Source: Oligoflexia bacterium (lineage in GTDB: Bacteria > Bdellovibrionota > Bacteriovoracia > Bacteriovoracales > Bacteriovoracaceae). From it: a DNA stretch of 64,000 nucleotides. Where the stretch lies: positions 310,001 through 374,000 of the forward strand of contig JAAEST010000103.1 in NCBI GenBank assembly GCA_024229115.1, read 5' to 3'. The position numbers and the translations under genes were made by a program. This document shows positions 26,369 to 35,163 of this stretch, one piece after another; within the stretch, counting starts at the first letter, position 1; each line of letters begins with the position of its first letter. A model generated the notes under the pieces. The model was not told the origin of the DNA. It saw nothing but the letters and a program-made list of their open reading frames with translations, and made no database searches.

Positions 26369-28174
26369 ATGTGTGGATTTGTCGCAGTATTTTCAAAAGA
26401 TGGAAAAAAGATAGATAGAACTTTAGTTCAAAGAATGTCTGATCTTATTCATCACAGAGGTCCTGATAGTAGTAGCTATTGGGAAAATTCTTCAGTTGCA
26501 CTTTCCTTTAAAAGGCTCTCAATTTTTGATACCTCAGAAGCAGGTACACAGCCTATGCTTAGTTTTAATGGTGATTATGTAATCAGCTTTAATGGGGAGG
26601 TTTATAACTTTCTTGAAATTAGAGATGAGCTGGAGAGTAAAGGTTACAAGTTTACTTCTGGAAGTGACACTGAAGTAGTTTTAAATTCATTTATAGAATG
26701 GGGAGAAGGTTGTGTTAATCGCTTTATTGGAATGTTTGCATTTATTATTGTAAACACCAAGACAAGTGAGGCGTTTGTCGCTAGAGATCATTTAGGAATT
26801 AAGCCACTATTCTATACTGAAGATAATGACTTTCTTTATTTTGCGAGTGAAATTAAAGCTTTTAAACCTATAAAGAAATTCTCAATTAACCAAAACTCTC
26901 TTTATGAGCAACTCTATTTTAGATATGTTTATGGGGAAAATACACCATTTGAAAAAGTGTTTCGCTTTCCTGAAGGATCTAGAGCAAGAATCGATAAAGG
27001 AAGTGTAAGAGATATTCATAAGTATTACACAATTTATAAATCACTAGAATCTTTTGACTCAAATAACCGAAATGTAAGTAATGAGATAATTGAGACTGCT
27101 CTAAATGATAGTATTAAATTACATACTAGAAGTGATGTTGGGTACAATGTCCAGTTGAGTGGTGGAGTCGATTCAAGTTATGTAACGGCCATTGCTTCAG
27201 AGCTAAATAGTCATTTATCCACTTATTCAATTGCAATTCCAGGCTCAGACTTAGATGAGTCTGAATTTCAAAGAATTGTTTCTAATAAATTTAATACGAA
27301 TCACCATGAAATAAAAATTGGCTTCGATGATTTTGAGAATGTTTTGGACTCAGCAACTTGGGCCATGGATCTTCCAATTGTTCATCTTGGATGCGTGTTT
27401 TTAAAACTTTTATGTGCAGAATCTCGTAATGACTCTAAAGTGATTTTAACTGGTGAGGGAGCTGATGAACTTTTCGCAGGCTATTCTCGCTATAACTTTC
27501 AAAAACTAGAAAAAATTGTTTTTGGCCTTCTTGATTCAGGTGTCAAAGAGTCTCATATTCCTTCATTTGGTCCTTTTGGAAAGTTAAAAAGAAGATTGGC
27601 AGAACCGATAATCTATAAGCAACTTCATTATGAAAGAAGGGTATTTGATAAATTATTTAGTGGATTAACTCCAAAGCTTAAAGAAAGAGAAGAAGTTCTT
27701 GAGTCGATGAATAGTAGTTTTAATAAGATGATGGCACATGATCAAACTGCTTACCTATCATCTTTACTTGAAAGACAAGATAGAATGTCTATGTCTGAGA
27801 GTGTTGAATCAAGAGTACCTTTTTGTAATCCTAAACTTTTCGATTTAATAAACCCTGTAGCATTAAGCCAAAAGATTAGCGGTGGTGTAACTAAATCAAT
27901 ATTTAAAAAAATTTCAGAGAAAAAGCTTCCTTATGATCTTTTATATCGTCGCAAAAGAGGCTTAACTCTTCCTGTTGATGATTGGCTTCGTTCTGGAAAA
28001 ATGAATGAAAGAGTCGCTTTTCTAACTGATTCTAAGGCCAAAACAAGAGGTTTTTATAACCATAAAGAGCTGGTTAAGATTATTGACTTGCATATGGCCC
28101 AAAAAGGAAATTACGGTAAATATATATTTAATCTAATAATGTTTGAAACTTGGCATCGTCAATTTATTGATTAG
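26369..28174 (+). CDS. asnB: AsnB-type glutamine amidotransferase / asparagine synthetase
   Basis: 601 residues. The nucleophile is Cys2 (MCGFVAVFS) after methionine removal; RGPDSS and FNGEVYNF complete the glutaminase domain. The C-terminal synthetase domain has LSGGVDSSYVTA, the pyrophosphate loop, and TGEGADELFAGY. Such enzymes either make asparagine or, in glycan clusters, convert a sugar carboxylate to an amide (WbpS type). The position at the end of a flippase operon, plus a UDP-uronate pathway at 36342-39642, favours uronamide formation, but housekeeping asparagine synthesis is not excluded. Its stop is separated from the convergent gene's stop by a single base. Confidence 0.88.
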   Translation: MCGFVAVFSKDGKKIDRTLVQRMSDLIHHRGPDSSSYWENSSVALSFKRLSIFDTSEAGTQPMLSFNGDYVISFNGEVYNFLEIRDELESKGYKFTSGSDTEVVLNSFIEWGEGCVNRFIGMFAFIIVNTKTSEAFVARDHLGIKPLFYTEDNDFLYFASEIKAFKPIKKFSINQNSLYEQLYFRYVYGENTPFEKVFRFPEGSRARIDKGSVRDIHKYYTIYKSLESFDSNNRNVSNEIIETALNDSIKLHTRSDVGYNVQLSGGVDSSYVTAIASELNSHLSTYSIAIPGSDLDESEFQRIVSNKFNTNHHEIKIGFDDFENVLDSATWAMDLPIVHLGCVFLKLLCAESRNDSKVILTGEGADELFAGYSRYNFQKLEKIVFGLLDSGVKESHIPSFGPFGKLKRRLAEPIIYKQLHYERRVFDKLFSGLTPKLKEREEVLESMNSSFNKMMAHDQTAYLSSLLERQDRMSMSESVESRVPFCNPKLFDLINPVALSQKISGGVTKSIFKKISEKKLPYDLLYRRKRGLTLPVDDWLRSGKMNERVAFLTDSKAKTRGFYNHKELVKIIDLHMAQKGNYGKYIFNLIMFETWHRQFID

Positions 28175-28175
28175 T

Positions 28176-29615
28176 TTAAAAACTATGTTCTATTGAACCT
28201 GATTTTTTTAACTTATCCTCTATTGAAGAAAATACACTTATAACTGGGTAGTCAGAGACTACAGTGTACCAAACATCACCTTTAGGCTTTCGATCATAGA
28301 TTTCCGCTGTATTAAGTGTAATAGGCTCTTTAGAAAGTTTTAAAGTCTTATTTCCACAGATACCATTTAAATCATATAAAGAAAGTACAGCTTTATTATC
28401 ATAGTTTTGAAGAGGTAAGAAGTCATCATGAGTAAAAATACTCATCGTTGACACTGTATCTTCAGTATCAGATAGACCCCAGTACCAGTGTTTATTAATA
28501 TAGCTATATCCTTGGGTTACCATACCTAAACTACACTCTGAAGGTAGTCTGATATCATCCCAATTTACTATAAGACCTGCTACAAGTCTGTTTGGTAAAC
28601 CTCTTGAATCGCTTGTTTTTACAACAGGTTTTGAACCACTGCTAAAACTTAATTTGTTAATCTTGTCGTTATATAATGGTGTTTTTGTATCGTTCAAGTC
28701 GATATAAATATCTTCTGTATCTTTAAAATTTGGATAAACAATAATATCGAGAGGGTTAGTATTAGAAGTAAACGGAGAATCTATAATTCCAATGTCATTT
28801 TGATTATCTAACCTATCTGTTTCAACTTTAAAATAATTGAAATTAGAATGAGTCATCTGTAACTCTTCTATCTTATTATTATTTGACTTAATATTTCCAC
28901 AAATAAATCTTGGGAAAAAAGTATCAGCTTTAAAAGATATGGATATATGTCCCTCTTTAGATTCTAAAAAATCAGATATATTCAAATGTTCTTTAGGAAT
29001 AAGCTTAAAAGTTTGGTAGGACTTCAATTCTATCACACCGAGATCGATATATTTGGTTTCTCCTTTAAAGTTGGTTACAGTAAAGGTAGTAGGCATTTGA
29101 ATTTCTTTAAACCCATTAGTGATTATAGCTTGAGAATAGACCCCATCTGATGAGTCACGACAAGTCCACCCAGCTTCTTCTCCAATCGTAATTCGACGAT
29201 TTTCCATCTCATCTTTCGAATAGACTCTTGAGACACTATGTAATTGGCAAATACTGTTTTTGAAATCGTAAATTATCGTAGCTGCAGTATAGGGAACTAC
29301 GATATTTGTTGCTGAAAAAAACTCTACTTCAACAGACCCCTCAAAGTTTCCGACATTTTCACGAGTGCTATAAGAAAAAGATTTTCCTTCCGTTATCTCA
29401 ATAGATATCTTATTTGAAATTTTTCCAGAGATATCTCGATAAGTTAATACAGCTGAGACTTTTTCAATATTTCTTTTAAGCAAATAGTGATTCAAGAAAG
29501 ATACCCTAGAGTCATTTTCGTCATCAGCATATACATAGAAAATAGCTGATGAGGAGAATGCTAAGTTCTTTTTGAGCTTTTTTTGGGCAACTTTTGTTGA
29601 ATCAATTCTTTCCAT
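28176..29615 (-). CDS. Unrecognised 479-residue protein at the end of the AEP operon
   Basis: I do not recognise this gene. The 479-residue product has no signal peptide and no membrane segment. It looks beta-rich, with many short alternating hydrophobic stretches (for example AVLTYRDISG, EVEFFSATNIVV, IDLGVIELKSY, LVAGLIVNWDD). Aromatic and acidic clusters (YSYINKHWYWGLSD, MSIFTHDDFLP) in the last third suggest a carbohydrate or ligand-binding sheet. The order FkbM then this gene, both after the AEP genes, suggests that it acts on or transfers the phosphonate product. It begins 16 bases after the FkbM stop. Possible roles are an AEP-transfer factor or a modifying enzyme of a new family; neither is supported by a motif. 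Confidence 0.6.
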   Translation of the reverse strand: MERIDSTKVAQKKLKKNLAFSSSAIFYVYADDENDSRVSFLNHYLLKRNIEKVSAVLTYRDISGKISNKISIEITEGKSFSYSTRENVGNFEGSVEVEFFSATNIVVPYTAATIIYDFKNSICQLHSVSRVYSKDEMENRRITIGEEAGWTCRDSSDGVYSQAIITNGFKEIQMPTTFTVTNFKGETKYIDLGVIELKSYQTFKLIPKEHLNISDFLESKEGHISISFKADTFFPRFICGNIKSNNNKIEELQMTHSNFNYFKVETDRLDNQNDIGIIDSPFTSNTNPLDIIVYPNFKDTEDIYIDLNDTKTPLYNDKINKLSFSSGSKPVVKTSDSRGLPNRLVAGLIVNWDDIRLPSECSLGMVTQGYSYINKHWYWGLSDTEDTVSTMSIFTHDDFLPLQNYDNKAVLSLYDLNGICGNKTLKLSKEPITLNTAEIYDRKPKGDVWYTVVSDYPVISVFSSIEDKLKKSGSIEHSF

Positions 29616-29631
29616 TATTTTCTCTTTGGTT

Positions 29632-30489
29632 TTAGTTTGGTGCTAGCAAGACTTCATTATCATGGAAGTCCATATTGTCTTGGCCATCAATAGTAGTAAT
29701 TTTATAATCAAGTTCTTGGGCGAAAGAGTGAATGTCTTCAAGCTTCCCGCCTAATTGTTGAATATGTTTTGGGTGAAGACTTAAGAATATTTTAGGTCTA
29801 GATTTTGAAAAAGCTTTCTTTGCTCCATTTAAAACTAAAACTTCGGCACCTTCTACATCAATTTTAACAACATCGGGATAAATATTTTCTCTTTCACAAA
29901 AAGAATCAATCTGAATCATTTCTTTATAGTTAGTTGAATTACCTTCTGTCTTGTCTACATCTGCAAGACTATTCATAGGATTTATTCCAGTATCATCTTC
30001 AAGAAATGGAACTTTCTTATCTTCACTTTCTCCAACGAGAACATTATATACTTTTACATTTGAGAGATTATTAAGTGAGACATGTCTATTGAGCATGTTG
30101 AAGTTAAAAGTTGCGGGCTCAAATGAAACAACTTTGGTATTTTTTGATTTCAATGCAATTGGAACAGAGTAGAGTCCAATGTGAGCTCCAATATCAAAAA
30201 ATACGTTAGACTTGGTGGCTTCTTGAACACACTCCTCAAAACCACTATTATGACCTCCACCAAAATTTTCCCAGTTTGCAAAGTAGAATACTGGGTCAAG
30301 AAGGCACTGCTGAACACCTCCTATATTTACAGGAAAGCCTTTTCTATATTTGACCTTTAAAAAGCCAATGAGAAAGGGTTTTATTTTCTTTCTGAGATAA
30401 AACTCATCGTTAAACAAAGACTTTGATACTTTGTTAACAAATAGGCTTAATCTATATCTATAAGTTTGTGGTTTTTTTACAATGCTCAC
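29632..30489 (-). CDS. FkbM-family SAM methyltransferase
   Basis: 285 residues. FFDIGAHIGLYSVPIAL is motif I, VVSFEPATFNFNMLNRHV the FkbM-typical region with the acidic SAM-ribose residue, and VVKIDVEGAEVLVLNGA the FkbM signature near the C-terminus. The family O-methylates sugars or polyketides. Here it directly follows the PhnW-type aminotransferase with adjacent stop and start, so it may methylate an AEP-containing product or a sugar in the same glycan. No membrane segment; cytoplasmic. Confidence 0.88.
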   Translation of the reverse strand: MSIVKKPQTYRYRLSLFVNKVSKSLFNDEFYLRKKIKPFLIGFLKVKYRKGFPVNIGGVQQCLLDPVFYFANWENFGGGHNSGFEECVQEATKSNVFFDIGAHIGLYSVPIALKSKNTKVVSFEPATFNFNMLNRHVSLNNLSNVKVYNVLVGESEDKKVPFLEDDTGINPMNSLADVDKTEGNSTNYKEMIQIDSFCERENIYPDVVKIDVEGAEVLVLNGAKKAFSKSRPKIFLSLHPKHIQQLGGKLEDIHSFAQELDYKITTIDGQDNMDFHDNEVLLAPN

Positions 30490-31602
30490 TTATTTCCTTT
30501 CATCTAAGTAATTTTTTAATTCCTCGAGAAAAAGAATTATATCTTTAGTTGTAAGTTCGCCAATATTCGCAATACGAAAAGTATCTAAATGAGAAACTTT
30601 TCCCGGGTATATTGTTATACCTTTTTGATAAAAATAATCATGCATGTCTTTGAAAGAGTATTTATCTATTTTGGGTTCGAAAATTGTAGTCATTAGCTTA
30701 GAAGAATTTTCTTCACTAATTAAAAGCTCGAATCCTAGTTCTAAAAGTCCTTTGTTAAGAACTGTCCACATGTCAGAATATCTTTGATACCTATTCTCAA
30801 CACCTTCTTTAAATGTTTCTTCTACGGCCTGTTCAAGAGCGTAAAATGTTTGAACTGGTGGAGTAAAACGAAGTTGATTCTTATTTTGAAAATTTAAGTA
30901 TTGATTTAAAATATTTAAATAATAATTTGGCGCTTTATAATCTTTTTTAGTTAAAAGTGCTTCTTTATTAAAGACACAAAATGCTATTCCGGCCATGCCT
31001 TGTATATTTTTATTACTAGTAGCTGCTAGAAAAGAAATATTCATCTTTTCCATATCTATAGGGATTGCAGCATAAGAGCTAATGCCATCTACAATAAATT
31101 CTAATTTATGTGCCTTAGCAATTTTTCCGAGTTCTTCTAGATCGTTCAGTAAGCCCGTCGTAGTTTCATGGTGAACACAATAAAGGTGCTTAGGCTTGTT
31201 CTTTAATGAGCCAATATATTGATCTAACTCATGGAGATTAATCGCTTCTGATTCTGATGATTTAAATTCTTCATAATCGAGATTATAAGATTGAGCTATA
31301 TCTATTGCTCTTTTTCCATAAGCTCCATTATTAATAATAACAATCTTACCTGTTGTCACTGTAGATATAATACCGTCAAGGATAGCTGTTCCTGAACCGC
31401 CGATGAAAACGGTATCATAAATTTCGTCAATATGGTTAGAATCACTTACAGCAATTGATGTAAGTTTCTTTCTTAGGTCATCTACAAGATTAGCGAACTC
31501 TTCCTCACGTGGACAAATGTCAGGTACTACTTGTGACATCTTTACAGAGTCACTAGTCGTTGCCGGTCCAGGGTTTAATAAGATATTTCTTTTTACATTC
31601 AT
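30490..31602 (-). CDS. 2-aminoethylphosphonate aminotransferase (PhnW type)
   Basis: 370 residues of the class V PLP aminotransferase fold. ILLNPGPATTSDSVK at the N-terminus is typical of PhnW, GGSGTAILDGII binds the PLP phosphate, IVDGISSYAAIPID carries the Asp that contacts PLP, and AATSNKNIQGMAG holds the likely Schiff-base lysine. PhnW interconverts phosphonoacetaldehyde and 2-aminoethylphosphonate. Beside PepM and Ppd homologues the biosynthetic direction (amination to AEP) is expected. Length is normal for the family. Three bases separate it from the preceding nucleotidyltransferase gene. Confidence 0.9.
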   Translation of the reverse strand: MNVKRNILLNPGPATTSDSVKMSQVVPDICPREEEFANLVDDLRKKLTSIAVSDSNHIDEIYDTVFIGGSGTAILDGIISTVTTGKIVIINNGAYGKRAIDIAQSYNLDYEEFKSSESEAINLHELDQYIGSLKNKPKHLYCVHHETTTGLLNDLEELGKIAKAHKLEFIVDGISSYAAIPIDMEKMNISFLAATSNKNIQGMAGIAFCVFNKEALLTKKDYKAPNYYLNILNQYLNFQNKNQLRFTPPVQTFYALEQAVEETFKEGVENRYQRYSDMWTVLNKGLLELGFELLISEENSSKLMTTIFEPKIDKYSFKDMHDYFYQKGITIYPGKVSHLDTFRIANIGELTTKDIILFLEELKNYLDERK

Positions 31603-31605
31603 TTT

Positions 31606-32322
31606 TTAAAGCTTTGGTAATACATGGTTAATTGCGTATTTAAGATGATTCTCATCATCGATTTCACACCAAGGAATATCATCATTCTTATTTAAATAAA
31701 TATTTTCATCACTAGAAATTTGTCTGAATACGTGCTCATAATCTAGCTTCATTTTTTTATCCATAGATTCACTAAAATATTGGCACATTCTCTCATAGGT
31801 TTTTAATGAGACCTTGGATACGCCAGTAAGCACTGAATGTATTGAGCTTAGGTCTTTCTTATTTTTAGAAAGGTTTGTTAGATTTCCCGAACTATCACTT
31901 TCTAGGAATACTTCATCACCATTATCAAGAACTTTAGATGACATTATAAGAGAAGTCTTTGTTGAGTTTAAGGCTTCTGTAATTAGTGATTTAGAGTATA
32001 AGAGGTCAGATTCTAAAAGTAGGAAGTCCTCGAAAATAACGTCTTTCATAAGATACAATGTGTACATACTACTTGTGTCTGTATAAATGTCGTTATTAAC
32101 AAACTCAAGCTCTTTAAACTCTTCTTTAAGTTCTTCAAAAAAGTGTTTTTTATAACCTGTCCCAATAATAATCTTTTTAATACCAGAGTCGAGTAGGTTT
32201 CTGATTGATCTTTTAATTAGTGTCTCTTCACCAACTTTTAAAAATGCTTTTGGTTTTTCAACTGTATGATGGCCCAGTCTTGAGCCCAAGCCCGCTGCTA
32301 GAATTACTGCAGTCTTAACCAT
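31606..32322 (-). CDS. LicC/PntC-like cytidylyltransferase (candidate CMP-AEP synthetase)
   Basis: About 238 residues from the ATG at 32322; GGAG lies seven bases upstream, whereas an in-frame ATG at 32355 would run into the Ppd gene and add ten unrelated residues. AVILAAGLGSRLG and EKPKAF are the NTP-binding signature, DTSSMYTLYLM and LLLESDLLY the substrate and metal region, and WCEIDDENHL the closing metal site. These are features of phosphocholine or AEP cytidylyltransferases. In this operon the likely reaction is CTP + AEP to CMP-AEP, the activated donor for AEP transfer. It overlaps the end of the Ppd gene by eight bases. Confidence 0.83.
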   Translation of the reverse strand: MVKTAVILAAGLGSRLGHHTVEKPKAFLKVGEETLIKRSIRNLLDSGIKKIIIGTGYKKHFFEELKEEFKELEFVNNDIYTDTSSMYTLYLMKDVIFEDFLLLESDLLYSKSLITEALNSTKTSLIMSSKVLDNGDEVFLESDSSGNLTNLSKNKKDLSSIHSVLTGVSKVSLKTYERMCQYFSESMDKKMKLDYEHVFRQISSDENIYLNKNDDIPWCEIDDENHLKYAINHVLPKL

Positions 32323-33445
32323 TGAGAAACTCCATAATTCTGGACTTAACTTCAAATGGCTTAATTTTAGGTCTTCCTAAGTCTTTCTTAGAGCCTTTAT
32401 CTATTTTTAAATATAGGAAAGTTAGCCCTTTTTTATTTTTCCATTCGCTAATCGCACTTGAAAGTTCATCAATATTATTTACTTCAATTGCATTTTCGTA
32501 AAAAGTTGACTCTGCAATTTTGAGAAAATCTACATGGTGAGATATTGTGGCCTGCCCACCTGTTGAATCATGAGTATTATTATCTAATAAAATATGAAGC
32601 ATATTGCGAGGTGCATAGTATGAGTTAGTTGCATATGCTCCTAGTCTCATAAGACTCCCACCATCACCGTCAATAGCGATAACGTTTTTATCTTGTTTGT
32701 TTAAGGCAACACCTAAAGCAAATGGAGTTATACATCCCATAGATCCAACCATATATAGATTGTGTTCGGTGTCTTCTACTTCATATAATTCTCGACCTGC
32801 TTTACCGGTTGAGGCCAGGAGAATCGTTGATGAATCTTTAAATCCTGATATTGCTGATAATGCTTCAACTCTTTTCGGTAGAGTATTTTCAATACTAGAC
32901 CTTTTGATAGAAGTTTTATTTGGTTGCTTTAAGCTTTGTTCTTTTAGAGCAACCTTATCAAAAGTGCCTTTCTTTACTACAAAAAAGAATGTTTTATTTT
33001 TTTCAATAACTTCATTGGCATATTCAACTTGTTTTTTTGCTTCTTCAATATCATTTGAAAGGTACTGCCATTCTACTTTCATTAACTCCAACATTTTCTC
33101 CGTGATCTGTCCCATGAGTTCATGTTGAGGTTCATCAGAAATACCAGCTTCGCCTCTTAAACTTACAAAGCCCAAAACTGGTAACTGAAAAGTATACGTT
33201 AGTGAAGTAAGTGGAGAAGTTGCATTTGTAAGACCAGAGTTTTGCATTAGTACTACCGATTTTTTACCTGCGAGACTTCCACCTGCAGCTGTCGCTACAG
33301 CATCTCCTTCATTAGCTGCCATTACATACTCACAATCATTAATGGCATAATTGATTAAATCTTTAAGAAAAGAGCAAGGAACACCTGAATAAAATTCAAA
33401 ACCATTCTTTTTTAATTCATTCCCAAAAGCTTCTGTACTAAGCAT
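32315..33445 (-). CDS. Phosphonopyruvate decarboxylase
   Basis: 376 residues, normal size for this ThDP enzyme. The N-terminal half has GVPCSFLKDLI and ANEGDAVATAAGGSLAG (with the ThDP-activating glutamate) and NSGLTNATSPLTSL. The C-terminal half has AIDGDGGSLMRLGAYAT and LLDNNTHDSTGGQ, the ThDP pyrophosphate/magnesium motif and the Ppd-typical loop. It decarboxylates phosphonopyruvate to phosphonoacetaldehyde, the irreversible step that pulls the PepM equilibrium forward. The start shares one base with the pepM stop, which suggests tight co-translation. Confidence 0.95.
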   Translation of the reverse strand: MLSTEAFGNELKKNGFEFYSGVPCSFLKDLINYAINDCEYVMAANEGDAVATAAGGSLAGKKSVVLMQNSGLTNATSPLTSLTYTFQLPVLGFVSLRGEAGISDEPQHELMGQITEKMLELMKVEWQYLSNDIEEAKKQVEYANEVIEKNKTFFFVVKKGTFDKVALKEQSLKQPNKTSIKRSSIENTLPKRVEALSAISGFKDSSTILLASTGKAGRELYEVEDTEHNLYMVGSMGCITPFALGVALNKQDKNVIAIDGDGGSLMRLGAYATNSYYAPRNMLHILLDNNTHDSTGGQATISHHVDFLKIAESTFYENAIEVNNIDELSSAISEWKNKKGLTFLYLKIDKGSKKDLGRPKIKPFEVKSRIMEFLNG

Positions 33446-35061
33446 TACTTCATCTCGTTGATCTTTGGCAGATCATAAATCGTGTTAATATCTAACCAAG
33501 AGTCTTTAATATAATAAACACCGACTTTAGTTTTTTGCGAAACCGTATTTAGTAAGTCATTTAGGTTGAGCTTAGAAAAGTCATTTTCTTTAGCAAGTTC
33601 ATCTAGAGATTCTTTTATCACTTTTGAGCCATTTCCTTTAGTTTGGAGAAGCCCGATAAATTCACCATGAAGATTTACATCGCCAGGTTTTGTACTGATC
33701 TTTTCAAGATAAACATTTGTATCATACAACGACTTGGAATAAGCATAGTCTGCTTGAATTAAGTCTCTGTTCTGTTGATTTTCCTTGTCAGAATCTAAAC
33801 AGTTTACGTTAGCATCAACAACTATAGTAATATCTTCTTCGCTATTAAGTAGATCATTTAGGATGTAATTTTTAAACACAATATCCCCATAAGAAATAAT
33901 TGTGTTCTCTTTAATATCCTCTTTAGCTAAATAAAGAGAAGAAAGACTATTTGTAGAAGAATAATTTTCGTTATCAACATACTTAATTGCAGGTAGGTCA
34001 ATATGCTCTTTTCCAAAACCTCTAACAACAGTTATGTCTTTCATACCTACTGAGTTAAAATTTTCAATTAAGTTTTCTAAAATTGTTTTATCTTTCATCT
34101 TATAAAGAGTTTTTGGTTTCTCTTTCGTGAACTCACCCAAATCTCCTTGGCCTGCAGCTAGGATGATTGAGTTAACATCTTTTCCAGAAGTAGGCAGATA
34201 CCTTTTTTCAGCTTCTTTAAGTTCATCAGCCCCTTGAAGTCTAAATACTTCTGAAACAGAGACAACTTTGTCTTCAATATTTCTTAAGCTCTCTTCTTCA
34301 AAGATTTGTTTAGATGTTTTTGCCATTGAATCAATTGAAGCCCTTAAGTTGTGGTTGGCCCATATCGATAAGCTTATTCCTAAGTCTCTGAATTTTTCAG
34401 TAGGAGTTGAGTAATACTTAGTAGGAACAATTACAATAGGGTGCCTGTTTCCCCATTCCTTCATGAAAGCTTCAATGTCAGCAGCAGTTGAGATTTTAGA
34501 GTGAACTAAGATGGCATCAGCACCTGCAACTCTATAAGCTTCAGCTCTTTTTAAAGCTTCTTGTAATCCCCAGCCTGCAATAAATGCTTCTGTTCTAGCT
34601 ACAACGCAAAAGTCATCGTTCAGTTGAGTGTCTTTAGCTGCTGAAATCTTTTTAGAAAATTCTTCAATAGATGCAAGCTCTTGAGCTTCTCCTGAAATGA
34701 AAGAGTTTGTTTTAGGAAATAATTTATCTTCAATACAAACCCCAGCAACATTTCTTTGCTCTAGCTTCTTAACAAGTCTTCTCATGTTGTTAAAGTTTCC
34801 GTATCCAGTATCGCCATCTACTAAAATAGGAATATTTGTAGCGTCACTCATAAACTCGAGTACTTCTAAAACTTGTGTCCAAGACGCTTCGTTGTTATCT
34901 CTTACGCCTAACGCCGCAGACATAGATAATCCACTGGCCCAAATTCCTTTGAATCCAGCTTCTTCTACAATCTTTGCAGAAAGTCCGTTGTGAGCTTCCA
35001 TAATAAACTCAAGATTAGGTGATGTGATTAGGCCCTTCAGAGCCGAAAATTTATTGTCCAT
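33445..35061 (-). CDS. Phosphoenolpyruvate mutase fused to a nucleotidyltransferase-like domain
   Basis: 538 residues. Residues 1 to ~280 are a PEP mutase/isocitrate-lyase-like barrel: [11 protein letters not shown] and the diagnostic active-site loop [15 protein letters not shown], which separates true PepM from carboxylating relatives, so formation of phosphonopyruvate is expected. From ~295 a nucleotidyltransferase domain follows ([43 protein letters not shown]). Its loop reads G-Q-G-D-L-G where active members usually have G-x-G-[ST]-R, so the arginine is missing and activity is uncertain. AGGAAG lies six bases before the ATG. It is the first gene of the AEP operon. Confidence 0.93.
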   Translation of the reverse strand: MDNKFSALKGLITSPNLEFIMEAHNGLSAKIVEEAGFKGIWASGLSMSAALGVRDNNEASWTQVLEVLEFMSDATNIPILVDGDTGYGNFNNMRRLVKKLEQRNVAGVCIEDKLFPKTNSFISGEAQELASIEEFSKKISAAKDTQLNDDFCVVARTEAFIAGWGLQEALKRAEAYRVAGADAILVHSKISTAADIEAFMKEWGNRHPIVIVPTKYYSTPTEKFRDLGISLSIWANHNLRASIDSMAKTSKQIFEEESLRNIEDKVVSVSEVFRLQGADELKEAEKRYLPTSGKDVNSIILAAGQGDLGEFTKEKPKTLYKMKDKTILENLIENFNSVGMKDITVVRGFGKEHIDLPAIKYVDNENYSSTNSLSSLYLAKEDIKENTIISYGDIVFKNYILNDLLNSEEDITIVVDANVNCLDSDKENQQNRDLIQADYAYSKSLYDTNVYLEKISTKPGDVNLHGEFIGLLQTKGNGSKVIKESLDELAKENDFSKLNLNDLLNTVSQKTKVGVYYIKDSWLDINTIYDLPKINEMK

Positions 35062-35163
35062 AGTGTTCTTCCTGTATTATTATTCGGCAAATACTACTTC
35101 AATCAAATTGCTTTGTATATGGTTTAACAGACGATGATACGTAGCGGTAAGGGGATAGCTGGT
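35062..35163. promoter_or_regulatory. Divergent promoter region between AEP operon and GT4 gene
   Basis: The spacer separates the minus-strand pepM start (35061) from the plus-strand GT4 start (TTG at 35164). For pepM, AGGAAG stands six bases before the ATG, and TTGATT followed about 17 bases later by an AT-rich ATAATAATAC stretch could serve as -35/-10. On the plus strand I see no convincing pair, only AAGGGG at 35150-35155, a strong ribosome site that decides the TTG start of the GT4 gene. Confidence 0.4.

Noticed and set aside
28150-28200. Bidirectional terminator between asnB and the convergent unknown gene (TAGTTT/AAACTA and GTTC/GAAC arms)
   Set aside because: Stems are only 4-6 AT-rich pairs and no clean T-tract follows on either strand.
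32697-33128. A 143-codon plus-strand open frame opposite the phosphonopyruvate decarboxylase gene
   Set aside because: It lies wholly inside a gene with clear ThDP-enzyme motifs, has no family resemblance and no ribosome site; it is an antisense shadow.
35134-35160. Possible ops/JUMPstart-like element (GCGGTA within GTAGCGGTAAGG)
   Set aside because: Only six bases match the RfaH ops core and the site is inside the start region of a gene; no JUMPstart flank is present.
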